Assembly (NCBI GenBank): GCA_026874595.1
Contig: CM049316.1
Location: forward strand, 622,001-686,000
Length of the DNA stretch: 64,000 nucleotides
DNA from: Sipunculus nudus
Lineage: Eukaryota; Annelida; Sipuncula; Golfingiida; Sipunculidae
Direction of reading: 5' to 3'
Part shown: positions 49,043 to 57,765 of the stretch, piece by piece
Numbering within the stretch: position 1 is the first letter of the stretch
Layout of the letters: every line of letters begins with the position of its first letter
Made by a program: the position numbers and the translations under genes
The notes under the pieces: model-generated
The model's database searches: none
What the model saw: the letters and a program-made list of their open reading frames with translations, nothing else
Told to the model about the DNA's origin: nothing

Positions 49043-49759
49043 TCACGGTAAACTTTGCTGACGAACGATATGAAAAATACAGCAACAAACACGCAACACG
49101 TCGTTCAGATCAGCTCTCACTGTCCCTGGTAGACCCAAGTTCATCGATATAGAACCGGCGTCGGGGAAAATGTAACTCGTGACGTCTTCCCACGGGTGAC
49201 GAGTTATGCTGGCGTTAACAGCGTTCGACGGCGACACTCCGATCACGATATCCGCAGGCAAGGGCCCTGTCAACAGCCCGGCGGGTCCTCCGCGTTGTCC
49301 GCGAAATGTTTGTTTCATCCCACGCACGAAACGGTTCAGCTTCCCTTTTCCCTTCCCGCGTATGAACGAGACGCGCTCGTCTCCAGCCTGCCAAATACAA
49401 ACTGACGTGGAGTCCGTCTCGACGTCAACACTGGTGTCTGAAGTGCTGTGCCGTGCGGAATCTGACCCCAACCATCGTTTGAACTGCATGTCGAGATCCG
49501 TTGACCGTACAAGAACTCTGTTTCCTGTGACGTGGAATACGACCGTTTTATCTCCACTCGTCGCCAGGTTGAAAAACACGTGAACATCCGAACCGCTGTC
49601 GAGGCACCAGTAAAGAAGGATTCCATCTGATTCGAGGTGCAGCGTGTTCAACACGTAATCTGTGACACGACTGTTAGAGTTTGGTGTTCCACTTCCGGGA
49701 ACCGTAGCAGACAGGCGGGTCTTTCTACCGGTTGTGCGGTGCATAGTTTCAAGAGTCAT
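49043..49759 (-). CDS. Unknown 238-aa protein
   Basis: The ATG at 49759 is used; the longer frame begins at a GTG. The protein is beta-rich in look, with a basic patch GKGKGKLNRFVRGMKQTFRG at about residues 132-151. An IFPDAGSISMNLGLPG stretch near residue 200 recalls the beta-sandwich style of small capsid or dUTPase-related herpesvirus proteins, but catalytic motifs of dUTPase are not present. The C-terminus VCCCIFHIV is Cys-rich and hydrophobic and could be lipid-modified. A 17-bp element shared with the next gene lies 37 bases upstream of the ATG. No family is recognised. Confidence 0.6.
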   Translation of the reverse strand: MTLETMHRTTGRKTRLSATVPGSGTPNSNSRVTDYVLNTLHLESDGILLYWCLDSGSDVHVFFNLATSGDKTVVFHVTGNRVLVRSTDLDMQFKRWLGSDSARHSTSDTSVDVETDSTSVCIWQAGDERVSFIRGKGKGKLNRFVRGMKQTFRGQRGGPAGLLTGPLPADIVIGVSPSNAVNASITRHPWEDVTSYIFPDAGSISMNLGLPGTVRADLNDVLRVCCCIFHIVRQQSLP

Positions 49760-49795
49760 ACTTTTGTTCGGGGGCACAACAGACGTTGTGACAAA

Positions 49796-49812
49796 CACAA
49801 ATAAAAGGTGTC
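49796..49812 (-). promoter_or_regulatory. Shared 17-bp promoter-like element, copy 1
   Basis: Reads GACACCTTTTATTTGTG on minus, 37 bases upstream of the ATG at 49759. An identical copy is at 50993-51009. The TTTTATTTG core is TATT-like. Confidence 0.55.
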
Positions 49813-49827
49813 TACCGTGCGCGATTT

Positions 49828-50904
49828 CTAGTCCGTGTCACCGCACGTGCATCCCATTTCCTTCATCTTTTTGTAGAAGACGGATTCAGGGTCAGAGCAA
49901 ACGACAAACACGGTAGGCACGCCGCCATGGTGCGATGCCTTGCTTTCATACATTTCGTTGGCTTCAACCATAAACAAAGGCTTGCGCGTCTGAATGTCCA
50001 TCGCCAGGTTCATCGGGCGTTCTTGTCCGTCGTCCCGCTTGTTTGTGACGCGGACAGCTTTTGCGCCGTTGTCTTGTGAAGGTTTGCACAAGACACAGTA
50101 AGCGGGGTATTCTAAGGGCTCGTCGTCATCATCAATCGTCGTGTCCGTTACAGGTGCTAGGTCATACAAGCGCACGTCGGTGCACGGTCTCACGGGAGCG
50201 CCGTCCCTTTTAACCAAGTCTTCCAAGTGGACATACCACAGGCGATGGACGGCCCCGGTCACTGGATCCATTTCCTCCATTAGATATCCCTGTGTGGATA
50301 TCATATTTTCTATGTAGCGGTTCATTTTAGGATGCTTGCATTGTACCAGCACAGAATGGGGGTGAGGGAACTGGCGGTCCCCCGGAGGCACAGGCTCCAA
50401 GGATCCGTGAACAGAACATGGCCGGTGGCGTTTCGTTGAATGCGTATCAAGAGACGTGACATCCGTAGTGTCTGGAGTTGTGCTGTGATGTTTGTCATAC
50501 ATCGTCTCAGAGGGCGTTTGTGGGGTGCTGGCAGTTGTTTGAATGTTCAGATTCGGTTTAGGTTGCGCGACGGAAGAAGATAAACGTAACTTGCTCTTTC
50601 CGCGGAGCGTACGGTCAGAACGGCATTGTTGGCTCTTTGACTTGGTTGCATGAATCATTTCCTTTTTCTCCATCTTTTTCCTTTTCGGTTGCACCCGTGC
50701 GTCTTCCGCACATTCTAACATTCCTGCGCCCAACCAGTTTTCTAACGCTTCCTGGTCGATTTTCTGTTCGCGGACTGTCACGCCTGGTAGAGGTGCGGGC
50801 CCGTCCTGCGTTTCCTGGCATGTGGCTATGGCAGCTATATGGTGAAGAGAGGCCATTGACTCGCGATTGCGGGTATTCTTTGTGGTATGATCTGCCGTGT
50901 CCAT
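49828..50904 (-). CDS. Unknown basic/Ser-Thr-rich protein
   Basis: 358 aa from the ATG at 50904; the 26 extra codons upstream start at a GTG and overlap promoter sequence. The first 160 residues are disordered, with a strong basic block (QPKRKKMEKKEM, about 72-83) that is a probable nuclear localisation signal, then Ser/Thr/Pro-rich sequence. The C-terminal 200 residues look folded, with cysteines in YCVLC and GCTCGD. It may be a nuclear regulator or tegument protein; no motif decides. The stop lies 68 bases upstream of the start of the next leftward gene. Confidence 0.6.
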   Translation of the reverse strand: MDTADHTTKNTRNRESMASLHHIAAIATCQETQDGPAPLPGVTVREQKIDQEALENWLGAGMLECAEDARVQPKRKKMEKKEMIHATKSKSQQCRSDRTLRGKSKLRLSSSVAQPKPNLNIQTTASTPQTPSETMYDKHHSTTPDTTDVTSLDTHSTKRHRPCSVHGSLEPVPPGDRQFPHPHSVLVQCKHPKMNRYIENMISTQGYLMEEMDPVTGAVHRLWYVHLEDLVKRDGAPVRPCTDVRLYDLAPVTDTTIDDDDEPLEYPAYCVLCKPSQDNGAKAVRVTNKRDDGQERPMNLAMDIQTRKPLFMVEANEMYESKASHHGGVPTVFVVCSDPESVFYKKMKEMGCTCGDTD

Positions 50905-50992
50905 GAGTGCGGATGTATTCGTGATATGAACAAAATGCACTTTGCTCCCAGGACTGAATTGTACATCGTGTGACGCAACCACGGGTCTCCGT

Positions 50993-51009
50993 CACAAATA
51001 AAAGGTGTC
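50993..51009 (-). promoter_or_regulatory. Shared 17-bp promoter-like element, copy 2
   Basis: Identical in all 17 bases to 49796-49812 and on the same strand, 89 bases upstream of the ATG at 50904. Confidence 0.55.
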
Positions 51010-51018
51010 GGATGTGGA

Positions 51019-53316
51019 TCATGCTGTTCCGCCTGTCAGTTCGGGAAGGCCAAAAACACGCATGTATTCGTGAATGCTGTCATGCAAGTGCATCGCGCAA
51101 TCACATGCATACCAACAAAGGCAACCTTGACACAGGTGTTTTTGCGGGATTTTGTTCCGGCAAAGACCCACGACATGCTTCACTCTCTTTTCATGGAGCG
51201 ACAGCTCTGTTTCGTCTGTGTTCTCGTTCCAGCTCGATGAGGGTCCGTGGAAGTGTGTGTCTTCGAAATGACGCACGCACGTCGCTCTCTGAAGCGCTTG
51301 TGCGTTTTTTGCGTCGCAGGAACAGCAAACTGCGTTCTCGAAGCCTTCCCCGATGGTGTGGACAAGTTCGTAGCACGTTCTCTCACCATTGCATACCTGC
51401 ACGACGCACAGCGATGCTTTCGATACGCAACCTTTTTTCTTCCCGGTGCATCTCGGCGTCCCTACCACGGCGGGAGGGTCCTTCGTAGATCCTGTGACTG
51501 TCACTGGACCGAACCGCCCGGATGTGACGTATGCCATCGGCACCCCGTGCCTGTCACCGGAACAGAGCATCATGTGGCGTTCGGCGTGCACGTACAGTTC
51601 ACGCGAAACCCGTTTTGCCATCGCAGGCGGAGCAGGGGCTTCGTAAACCCTGAGCCATGACAAGGGCAGGGCTGTGACTGAGAACCCTCCGTAAGGAGTT
51701 CCCACCCGCAGGCTCGGTGTGTGCACGAAGCGGGGTTGACATTTCCCGCCCTTGTTCAGACGATCTACGTCAACGCAAACGCTGCGGGTGAACTCTGTTA
51801 TGAATGGCTTCCGGACGCACTTGGCCTGGCACAGCGAGCACGCAACCTTCAAGAATGTTATGTATTCTAGTCCACCAGCCAACGTATCTGATATCGTGCT
51901 GTACATCTGCCAACGGTACCTTTCCTGTATAAAGGAACGCAACACGAAACCTACAAGGTCTGCTTCTTGTGATTTGTTTTCTACATTGTTTGTTCCGACA
52001 CTCATGACAGCCGGTCCCCTTCCGAGTGGTACAAACACGGTGCGTCGCAGCATTTTACTCATGTTCTTAATTTTATGGAGGATAACTGCATCCATGTGAT
52101 CCGTTCGCTGCTGGGACAGCGCATGCGGTCGCTTTTCGCTACACGCCGTCTTGCAACGGTTTAGCCAATGTTTCATGATAGGCCCCATACCTGAGAACAG
52201 ATCAGTCCTGGGGTCTGGACCCGCGTTCACAATGCAGCCATTTGGTAATGATACGGCTACCGCCCTGGCGGAAGTGGAGCGGCAAAGGTTTACACGGCTA
52301 AGGTGTTCAACTGCGTTCAACGAGGATACGTGTACCAAACTCGGAGCAACAGGTTCAGAACACGCCCGCTGCCACGTTTCCGAATTACCCTGGTCGCCGT
52401 TGCTTTCATCCGCTGGGGCAAACGTGGGCTGGGCAGAAGAACAAACCTCACGGAAAAATGAAATCCTGTTGCGTATGACTTCACCCAGGCAAGACGGTGT
52501 GGGCATCTCTGCGTGTTCCGTCACACCCTGCTCGTCTGCTGCGTCTCCTGAGCCTTCCCCTTTTGTGGTTTGTATCAGGTTTTCGGACAGCGACAGGTAC
52601 CATTGGCGTGCTGGGGCGGATGCGCCGCTTCCGAATTCGTATATACAGTTGATTATGGCCTCCTGTAGCTCTACATCTATTGACAGGCAATCGCTTAAAC
52701 TTTCATGTAGGAAGACGCGTCTCAGACGACGCCTGTATTCTCTGGCCCGCGACAGGCAAGCGGCATGTGCGTCATCGTCCACGTCCGTTTCAAAGGGTAT
52801 AACACTCAGACTGCACGCGCAGCACAGGTCATAAACCAAAGAAACGTCTTGCGCAAAACCCGATTCTCTCTGTCGATCAGTATCATTGGACCAATTGTGA
52901 CAGAACCACTTGTAAAACCGCAGTCCCAGATTGTAAGTATACAACCATGCAGTTGCATTAGGGCCTCCCGTCTCAAAGAAAGAACACAAGTCCGATAACC
53001 GGTCAACACCTTCGGGGTCAAACAGCAGTGGTTGTGCTACGCATCTTAACAGAAAAACCTCTTCTGTTGACAGATCACACTGCGTAATTTTGAAGGCAGC
53101 GAGACCTGAATCTCGGATCGCATGTTTTACGCTTTGTGTGAGAAATCCGTCCAGACCGGCCTTGTCCGCTGTTTGGTCGTGCGTGAGGAACATCGCCCGG
53201 CATAACCCCCGTAGAAATTGGGTGTGAGCGTGAATGACGGATTCGGTGGTGGTGGTCGAATCGCCTCCATCTCGAGAGCGCGTCGCTGATGGCGCGTGAT
53301 ACGATACAGACGACAT
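51019..53316 (-). CDS. Cys-rich 765-aa protein, possible DNA packaging subunit
   Basis: Starts at an ATG, nine bases past the stop of the upstream gene. It is Cys-rich throughout, with paired or clustered cysteines in CCACS (about 168-172), CSLCQAKC (about 515-522), CCSCDAKNA (about 665-673) and a dense C-terminal CQGCLCWYACDC with nearby His (about 728-746), so it probably binds several zinc ions. There is no signal peptide. Length, Cys content and place beside gB are as in the UL28-type terminase subunit of Herpesviridae, which lies next to gB there. That comparison is weak because no diagnostic motif is seen. It could equally be an unrelated malacoherpesvirus zinc protein. Confidence 0.6.
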   Translation of the reverse strand: MSSVSYHAPSATRSRDGGDSTTTTESVIHAHTQFLRGLCRAMFLTHDQTADKAGLDGFLTQSVKHAIRDSGLAAFKITQCDLSTEEVFLLRCVAQPLLFDPEGVDRLSDLCSFFETGGPNATAWLYTYNLGLRFYKWFCHNWSNDTDRQRESGFAQDVSLVYDLCCACSLSVIPFETDVDDDAHAACLSRAREYRRRLRRVFLHESLSDCLSIDVELQEAIINCIYEFGSGASAPARQWYLSLSENLIQTTKGEGSGDAADEQGVTEHAEMPTPSCLGEVIRNRISFFREVCSSAQPTFAPADESNGDQGNSETWQRACSEPVAPSLVHVSSLNAVEHLSRVNLCRSTSARAVAVSLPNGCIVNAGPDPRTDLFSGMGPIMKHWLNRCKTACSEKRPHALSQQRTDHMDAVILHKIKNMSKMLRRTVFVPLGRGPAVMSVGTNNVENKSQEADLVGFVLRSFIQERYRWQMYSTISDTLAGGLEYITFLKVACSLCQAKCVRKPFITEFTRSVCVDVDRLNKGGKCQPRFVHTPSLRVGTPYGGFSVTALPLSWLRVYEAPAPPAMAKRVSRELYVHAERHMMLCSGDRHGVPMAYVTSGRFGPVTVTGSTKDPPAVVGTPRCTGKKKGCVSKASLCVVQVCNGERTCYELVHTIGEGFENAVCCSCDAKNAQALQRATCVRHFEDTHFHGPSSSWNENTDETELSLHEKRVKHVVGLCRNKIPQKHLCQGCLCWYACDCAMHLHDSIHEYMRVFGLPELTGGTA

Positions 53317-53325
53317 TCGCGATTT

Positions 53326-56300
53326 TTAAAACACGTGCGTTTTCATCCAAACGCAAAAGTCATTCCAAACAGGAGAGCTGTGAACATCTGTCACGCTGTC
53401 TTGTGCAGTAAACGGCGTGCCGTGGATGCACGTGTGTATATCCCACAAGGCGGACTGGCTGTTACCACTGGCCACCGCCTTATATTGGGTGATGCTCCTC
53501 AGCCATCTTTCGGTCTGTCCAGTCGATACTGCAGGGCAGGAATCCTTTATGCAACGCTTCAGGTATCCAGATAGGTTTGGACGGGAGGGATCCCACAGGA
53601 ATAATGGTGCTTTTCTTGTGATCATGCAGCGCATGTGTGCCCGCAGCTCATCTGATTCGGATCCTGTGTCAAGCAACCTTTCTGCGATGTGCACGCAGAT
53701 GTTGTTTATGTTTTGTGCCCTTCGGCGCAAAAAGTTGACCCGTTTTTGTCTAAGCGTTGGCGCCTCCTTAGCGTCCGTCGGAGGGACAGGTAGCCGACGC
53801 AAAAATATGCGGCACATTCCGCACAGCCGCCCGATGGCTTTCAACAACAGGGTAGTGGCCAAGTAGCTGCCCGCCCGGAAACGGGCGTGCACCACGTTAT
53901 TTGAACTTGAACCACTCGTAACGTGGGCGTGCATGAACCTTTCCACAAAATGCAGCACCCATATTCCCAACGGTTTCAAATGCCGTGCGATCTTTGCCTT
54001 CCATTTATCCTCTATGTTCAAAAGCGACAGCCGTTGTGTCCAGAGGTCTGTTTTCCCACAGTCGCCCGACACCAAGAGGTCCTGTTCCTTTGCCGTCTTT
54101 GGTTTCATCGCATGGCTCAGGACGATGTCCTCCATTATCATGTTGACCAACGGGGAAGCCCCTCCTGCTTTTGTTCGATCGCATGCATTACCCATACAGT
54201 CGGGTATGCATGTCGCTAACAGGTAGATCGCCGTCTTTCCTGAAAGGTGCAGACCCAGCCACCCGGCCATGCGTCGCACTTGTGCCGATGTCTGGATCCG
54301 GGCGTGCTCGCATCCTTTATCCCACAGCATGTTATCCGTTGTCGGCATATATGACCACAGGGAATCCCGTCGGGACACTGAATCGTCCCACTTCTCCCTG
54401 CATTTTTCCAGCAACAAACGGAACGCTTGTTCTGGTTCTTCTCTGACGCAGGTTCGTTCAGACAGTGGCCATATCGCGCCTACGTAAACATCGCCCTCCT
54501 GAATCCTCTGTCTGCTGTATGGGGTATCATCGGTGGACAGCGACCCATTCTCGAAACAGTCTGCAGCGCTGAACCCCACCACGTCAGCAGCAGCCGTCAA
54601 CAACACCTTCAGGGCAATCTTGTCCTCCTTGCACATGTCGCCCATAAGCCGTATGTATACGTGGTGTTGTGGCAGCTCGGGGGACAGCAGGTTAAACAGG
54701 ACAACGTCTGCATCAGGCGGTTCATCCTTTCTCCGCTCCCGCAAACGCATCGATTGCCTCACGTGAGACTTCAAACGTGCGACACCCGTCCCTCTGCATC
54801 TCGACACATAGTTCACACACATGTACACGTACGCTGCCATGACCTTCCCCATTATATCGCACAACCACACAGGGGTCACACTGGTAGCCTCTTTTGGCCT
54901 TTCTACAGGCAAAGCTGTGTCGTCACTTGCAGACGTACTTGCCGACGTTGCCTCACCTGAAAAAGTCTCCTTTGCTGTGGCAGCATGTTGTGATATGTCT
55001 TCGTCCACGTCGCTGTCGTATTCCTCGAAGGTAACGCCGGGTTTACTCTGAACGAATGACGGATGGTCCACCCCATATGCTTTCGTTGTAGATTGGCTTT
55101 TGCTGTCTGCGGTAAGTTTCGGGAGCTGTGCCCGAGGGACTGCAACCAACCTGGCGACCCGCTCACAGTTGTACGCAGCAAGCTCCGAGGTGGTCAAACT
55201 TAGTTTTTCGGCTTTGTCAGCCCAGGCTGTGTCCAACCATGAAAGGTGTGGTAACTCTGTTTGTTTCTTCTGTCTACAGGTCGACGCGACCCATTTCTCT
55301 GTGCCGTGTAGGCTCGGTTGTGAACAAATACTTAAATTTCGTTTCTGTCTTTTTTCTAAATGCCGTAGTTGCGTGTCCTCGGATGGTACGCCTGTTTTGG
55401 CGGCGTCAATGATCAAGCACAGAAGTTTGTTCATCCACTGGTGGCATTTAGCCCGCACGGTCGCAAATCGCTCCCGTCCCAAGAGGTTGTCCAAGTTGCG
55501 TGATGTGTCAACGGCGCTTTTGTCCTCCCGATGTTTGTCTGCTGTCCAGACGCATACCCAGGCCGGAGCCAGTTCGAAATTATCCAGTTCGCAGAGGGCG
55601 TAAGACGTGGGTGTTAAGGCCTTCCACAGAACTGGGTGATCCTTCAGACGGTAGCTGTAACAGTCACACGTGTGTAGACTTTCGTCCGACGGGTCGGCAG
55701 TATTTTGCCAGCGTTTGTCAGACGCGTTGCACGATTTATGGTTTTTCCCGTTTTGTGGCAGTAGGTCAGCTAGTAGCAGCCTGTAACGTTTGCCTGAAAG
55801 ATGAACCGTCTCGTACGTCAGGACAGCTGCCCCCGCATCCCGCACTAAGTGTTCTTCATTTTCCCGCCATTGGTCACCTGCTTTGTGAAGATCGAGGGCT
55901 GTTGAGATATCCCCATCACCCTGGAATTCAACCGGTAGGGACTCTATGAAAGATGAACGGCAGTTCCCCCATGCACTGTCTGCGTCGCACGGGGCCAGCC
56001 CTGACTCTATGGCATTCGCGTCTTGGTTGAATCGGCGAACTCCCATATCCCTGAAACCCGGTTGCATATGTCTTCCTTGAAATGCCCCTGTCAGGCCCTT
56101 CCAGTCGGCATGCACAGTGTGAAACAAGTAAGGGTCTGGTAACTTGATCAGTTGGCTCAAGTGCGCACCTAGTGACACCGACCCGTTCACCTTTGTGTCA
56201 TTGGAAATGTAGCCCCTCCAAAACAAACTTTGGGTATCTGCCCGATACATCAAGAAACCCGTGTACAGGTGTATGATCGCCACTGGAGTCCATGTCGTAG

Positions 56301-56583
56301 GATCAAACCCGAGGATGAACCCATTTTCACAAGGGCTAGTGTCAACAGACGTCCTTTCAACCCAAAGATCCCATGGTTTACGGCCGCGTTTTTTAAAATT
56401 CGTGCCACGCACTTGGAGCTTACGCTTCAATGATTCGGAAGGTGCATAGGGCACCAGACCTTCGTTCTTGCATGACACCCTACGGCAAAAGACAAAATGC
56501 TGACAATCCATCGTTACATTTACTGCGTTCAAATATCCAGGAGCAGTTGGACAGATACACTCATACGAACACTTCACGTACAT
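53326..56583 (-). CDS. Unknown 1,085-aa protein
   Basis: The ATG at 56583 is used; a GTG seven codons upstream would add MFLLIFV and create a weak signal-peptide-like start, so secretion cannot be fully excluded. The N-terminal 120 residues are Cys-rich (CSYECIC, CQHFVFCRRVSC). The middle (about 500-590) is acidic and disordered (EEYDSDVDED, Ser/Thr runs). The C-terminal half is helical with several basic patches and LCGMCRIFLRR near residue 930. No polymerase, nuclease, kinase or portal motif is recognised. The stop lies nine bases before the next leftward start. The large size implies a core replication or structural role, which I cannot define. Confidence 0.65.
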   Translation of the reverse strand: MYVKCSYECICPTAPGYLNAVNVTMDCQHFVFCRRVSCKNEGLVPYAPSESLKRKLQVRGTNFKKRGRKPWDLWVERTSVDTSPCENGFILGFDPTTWTPVAIIHLYTGFLMYRADTQSLFWRGYISNDTKVNGSVSLGAHLSQLIKLPDPYLFHTVHADWKGLTGAFQGRHMQPGFRDMGVRRFNQDANAIESGLAPCDADSAWGNCRSSFIESLPVEFQGDGDISTALDLHKAGDQWRENEEHLVRDAGAAVLTYETVHLSGKRYRLLLADLLPQNGKNHKSCNASDKRWQNTADPSDESLHTCDCYSYRLKDHPVLWKALTPTSYALCELDNFELAPAWVCVWTADKHREDKSAVDTSRNLDNLLGRERFATVRAKCHQWMNKLLCLIIDAAKTGVPSEDTQLRHLEKRQKRNLSICSQPSLHGTEKWVASTCRQKKQTELPHLSWLDTAWADKAEKLSLTTSELAAYNCERVARLVAVPRAQLPKLTADSKSQSTTKAYGVDHPSFVQSKPGVTFEEYDSDVDEDISQHAATAKETFSGEATSASTSASDDTALPVERPKEATSVTPVWLCDIMGKVMAAYVYMCVNYVSRCRGTGVARLKSHVRQSMRLRERRKDEPPDADVVLFNLLSPELPQHHVYIRLMGDMCKEDKIALKVLLTAAADVVGFSAADCFENGSLSTDDTPYSRQRIQEGDVYVGAIWPLSERTCVREEPEQAFRLLLEKCREKWDDSVSRRDSLWSYMPTTDNMLWDKGCEHARIQTSAQVRRMAGWLGLHLSGKTAIYLLATCIPDCMGNACDRTKAGGASPLVNMIMEDIVLSHAMKPKTAKEQDLLVSGDCGKTDLWTQRLSLLNIEDKWKAKIARHLKPLGIWVLHFVERFMHAHVTSGSSSNNVVHARFRAGSYLATTLLLKAIGRLCGMCRIFLRRLPVPPTDAKEAPTLRQKRVNFLRRRAQNINNICVHIAERLLDTGSESDELRAHMRCMITRKAPLFLWDPSRPNLSGYLKRCIKDSCPAVSTGQTERWLRSITQYKAVASGNSQSALWDIHTCIHGTPFTAQDSVTDVHSSPVWNDFCVWMKTHVF

Positions 56584-56860
56584 CACAAATATCAACAAAA
56601 ACACAATAAAGACGGTTATGGATACGACGGTTTATACGATATGTAACAAACATGCAGTAAATACGCGCCCGGACTAACCGGAGCTGTACATAAACCTGTT
56701 TTATTTCATATCTACATAAACCTGTTTTATTTCATATACAGTAATACACAATATCCACAGGGGCCGTTATACGAACTGTTCTAGAATATACGACTGATAA
56801 TACACATGGTCCGTGGGTAATAAAGTCCGCGCGCCAGTACAACAATGTTTTAGTCGATAC
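56584..56860. other. Intergenic region with a 29-bp tandem repeat
   Basis: At about 56689-56741 the unit ACATAAACCTGTTTTATTTC plus a few bases occurs twice. Each copy carries TTTTATTTC, giving AATAAA on minus, so both can end the IAP transcript at 56861. No gene is seen. Confidence 0.65.
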
Positions 56861-57448
56861 TCAACATAAATATATACGTATCTTGTTTGATGCGCGCACA
56901 TTGCATTGGGGGCAAACCTGAAGCTGAGCAGAGCATGTGTTGCACACCAGCAGGTGATTGCAAGGCAAGAAGACGACACTCACTTCCTCTGCAAAACACA
57001 CCTTGCACAAACACCTGTCCTCGTTTTGTCCTTCGTCTTGTACTGGGGTTTGACGTCTTGTTTGTTGATCGGTAGCTTTGGGTGACGCCAAGACGTTTTC
57101 ATGCGAGGTTACGCTTAGGCGTGCATCCAGGAAAGAGCATCCATGTGTCCGTTTGGCATGCTCTACCCACGGGTCGTGTTCTGGCAACCACTGGTCAAGA
57201 AGGACACCGCATTGGAAACACGTAACCTTGTCTGCGCTGCCCGTGTAATACAAGCCAGCTTCTGCCAGCCTGGCAGGCTTTTGTATGTCGCGTACAGGCC
57301 AGTTCGGTAAAAACGACGCCAGGCGATCTATGTACTGTAGCATAGAAGGCTGAGTTAAATAGACGGTGGGTAATACCTCCTGTCCTACAACCTCAGTTAA
57401 CGTTGTTACCTTTCTCATGGCGGGCACGGAGAGAGATATGTCAGACAT
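56861..57448 (-). CDS. Inhibitor-of-apoptosis protein, one BIR plus RING
   Basis: 195 aa from an ATG. The BIR domain spans about residues 40-106, with zinc ligands Cys77, Cys80, His97 and Cys104 and the typical AEAGLYYTG turn. A linker follows, then a C-terminal C3HC4 RING (Cys148, Cys151, Cys163, His165, Cys169, Cys172, Cys179, Cys182). The family binds caspases or IAP antagonists through the BIR and acts as a ubiquitin ligase through the RING, blocking cell death. All zinc ligands are present. TATATAT at 57499-57505 is about 50 bases upstream of the ATG. It is the shortest of three IAP genes in this cluster. Confidence 0.92.
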   Translation of the reverse strand: MSDISLSVPAMRKVTTLTEVVGQEVLPTVYLTQPSMLQYIDRLASFLPNWPVRDIQKPARLAEAGLYYTGSADKVTCFQCGVLLDQWLPEHDPWVEHAKRTHGCSFLDARLSVTSHENVLASPKATDQQTRRQTPVQDEGQNEDRCLCKVCFAEEVSVVFLPCNHLLVCNTCSAQLQVCPQCNVRASNKIRIYLC

Positions 57449-57765
57449 GTTAACGGATGGTCGAGTACAGACTGCAGTGCAGTCCCTGGAGCGCGGCTAT
57501 ATATGGAAGACGTGGGGAATATGTGTTGTGCAACACGGCAGACCACGTGCCTTTATGCTTAGCGATCTACGTGGTGTAACGGGGGCTATACATGATACAT
57601 ACACACCACTAACTGTATATGGCAAATATGTATGTATCAGAAATGAAGCGGTAGCAGTAACAACACTTAGGGGGAGAGTCAAATATTGTACCTCTTTTCA
57701 CACTGCGTGTCGGTGTAGTATACGCACGAATCGTTATTTACCATCATATGACCCTTGTGTGTCAT
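57449..57765. promoter_or_regulatory. Intergenic region between two IAP genes
   Basis: About 317 bases, AT-rich. It includes the TATATAT at 57499-57505 for the leftward 195-aa IAP. The small frames here are not supported. No clear AATAAA on minus was found for the upstream spliced IAP. Confidence 0.5.
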
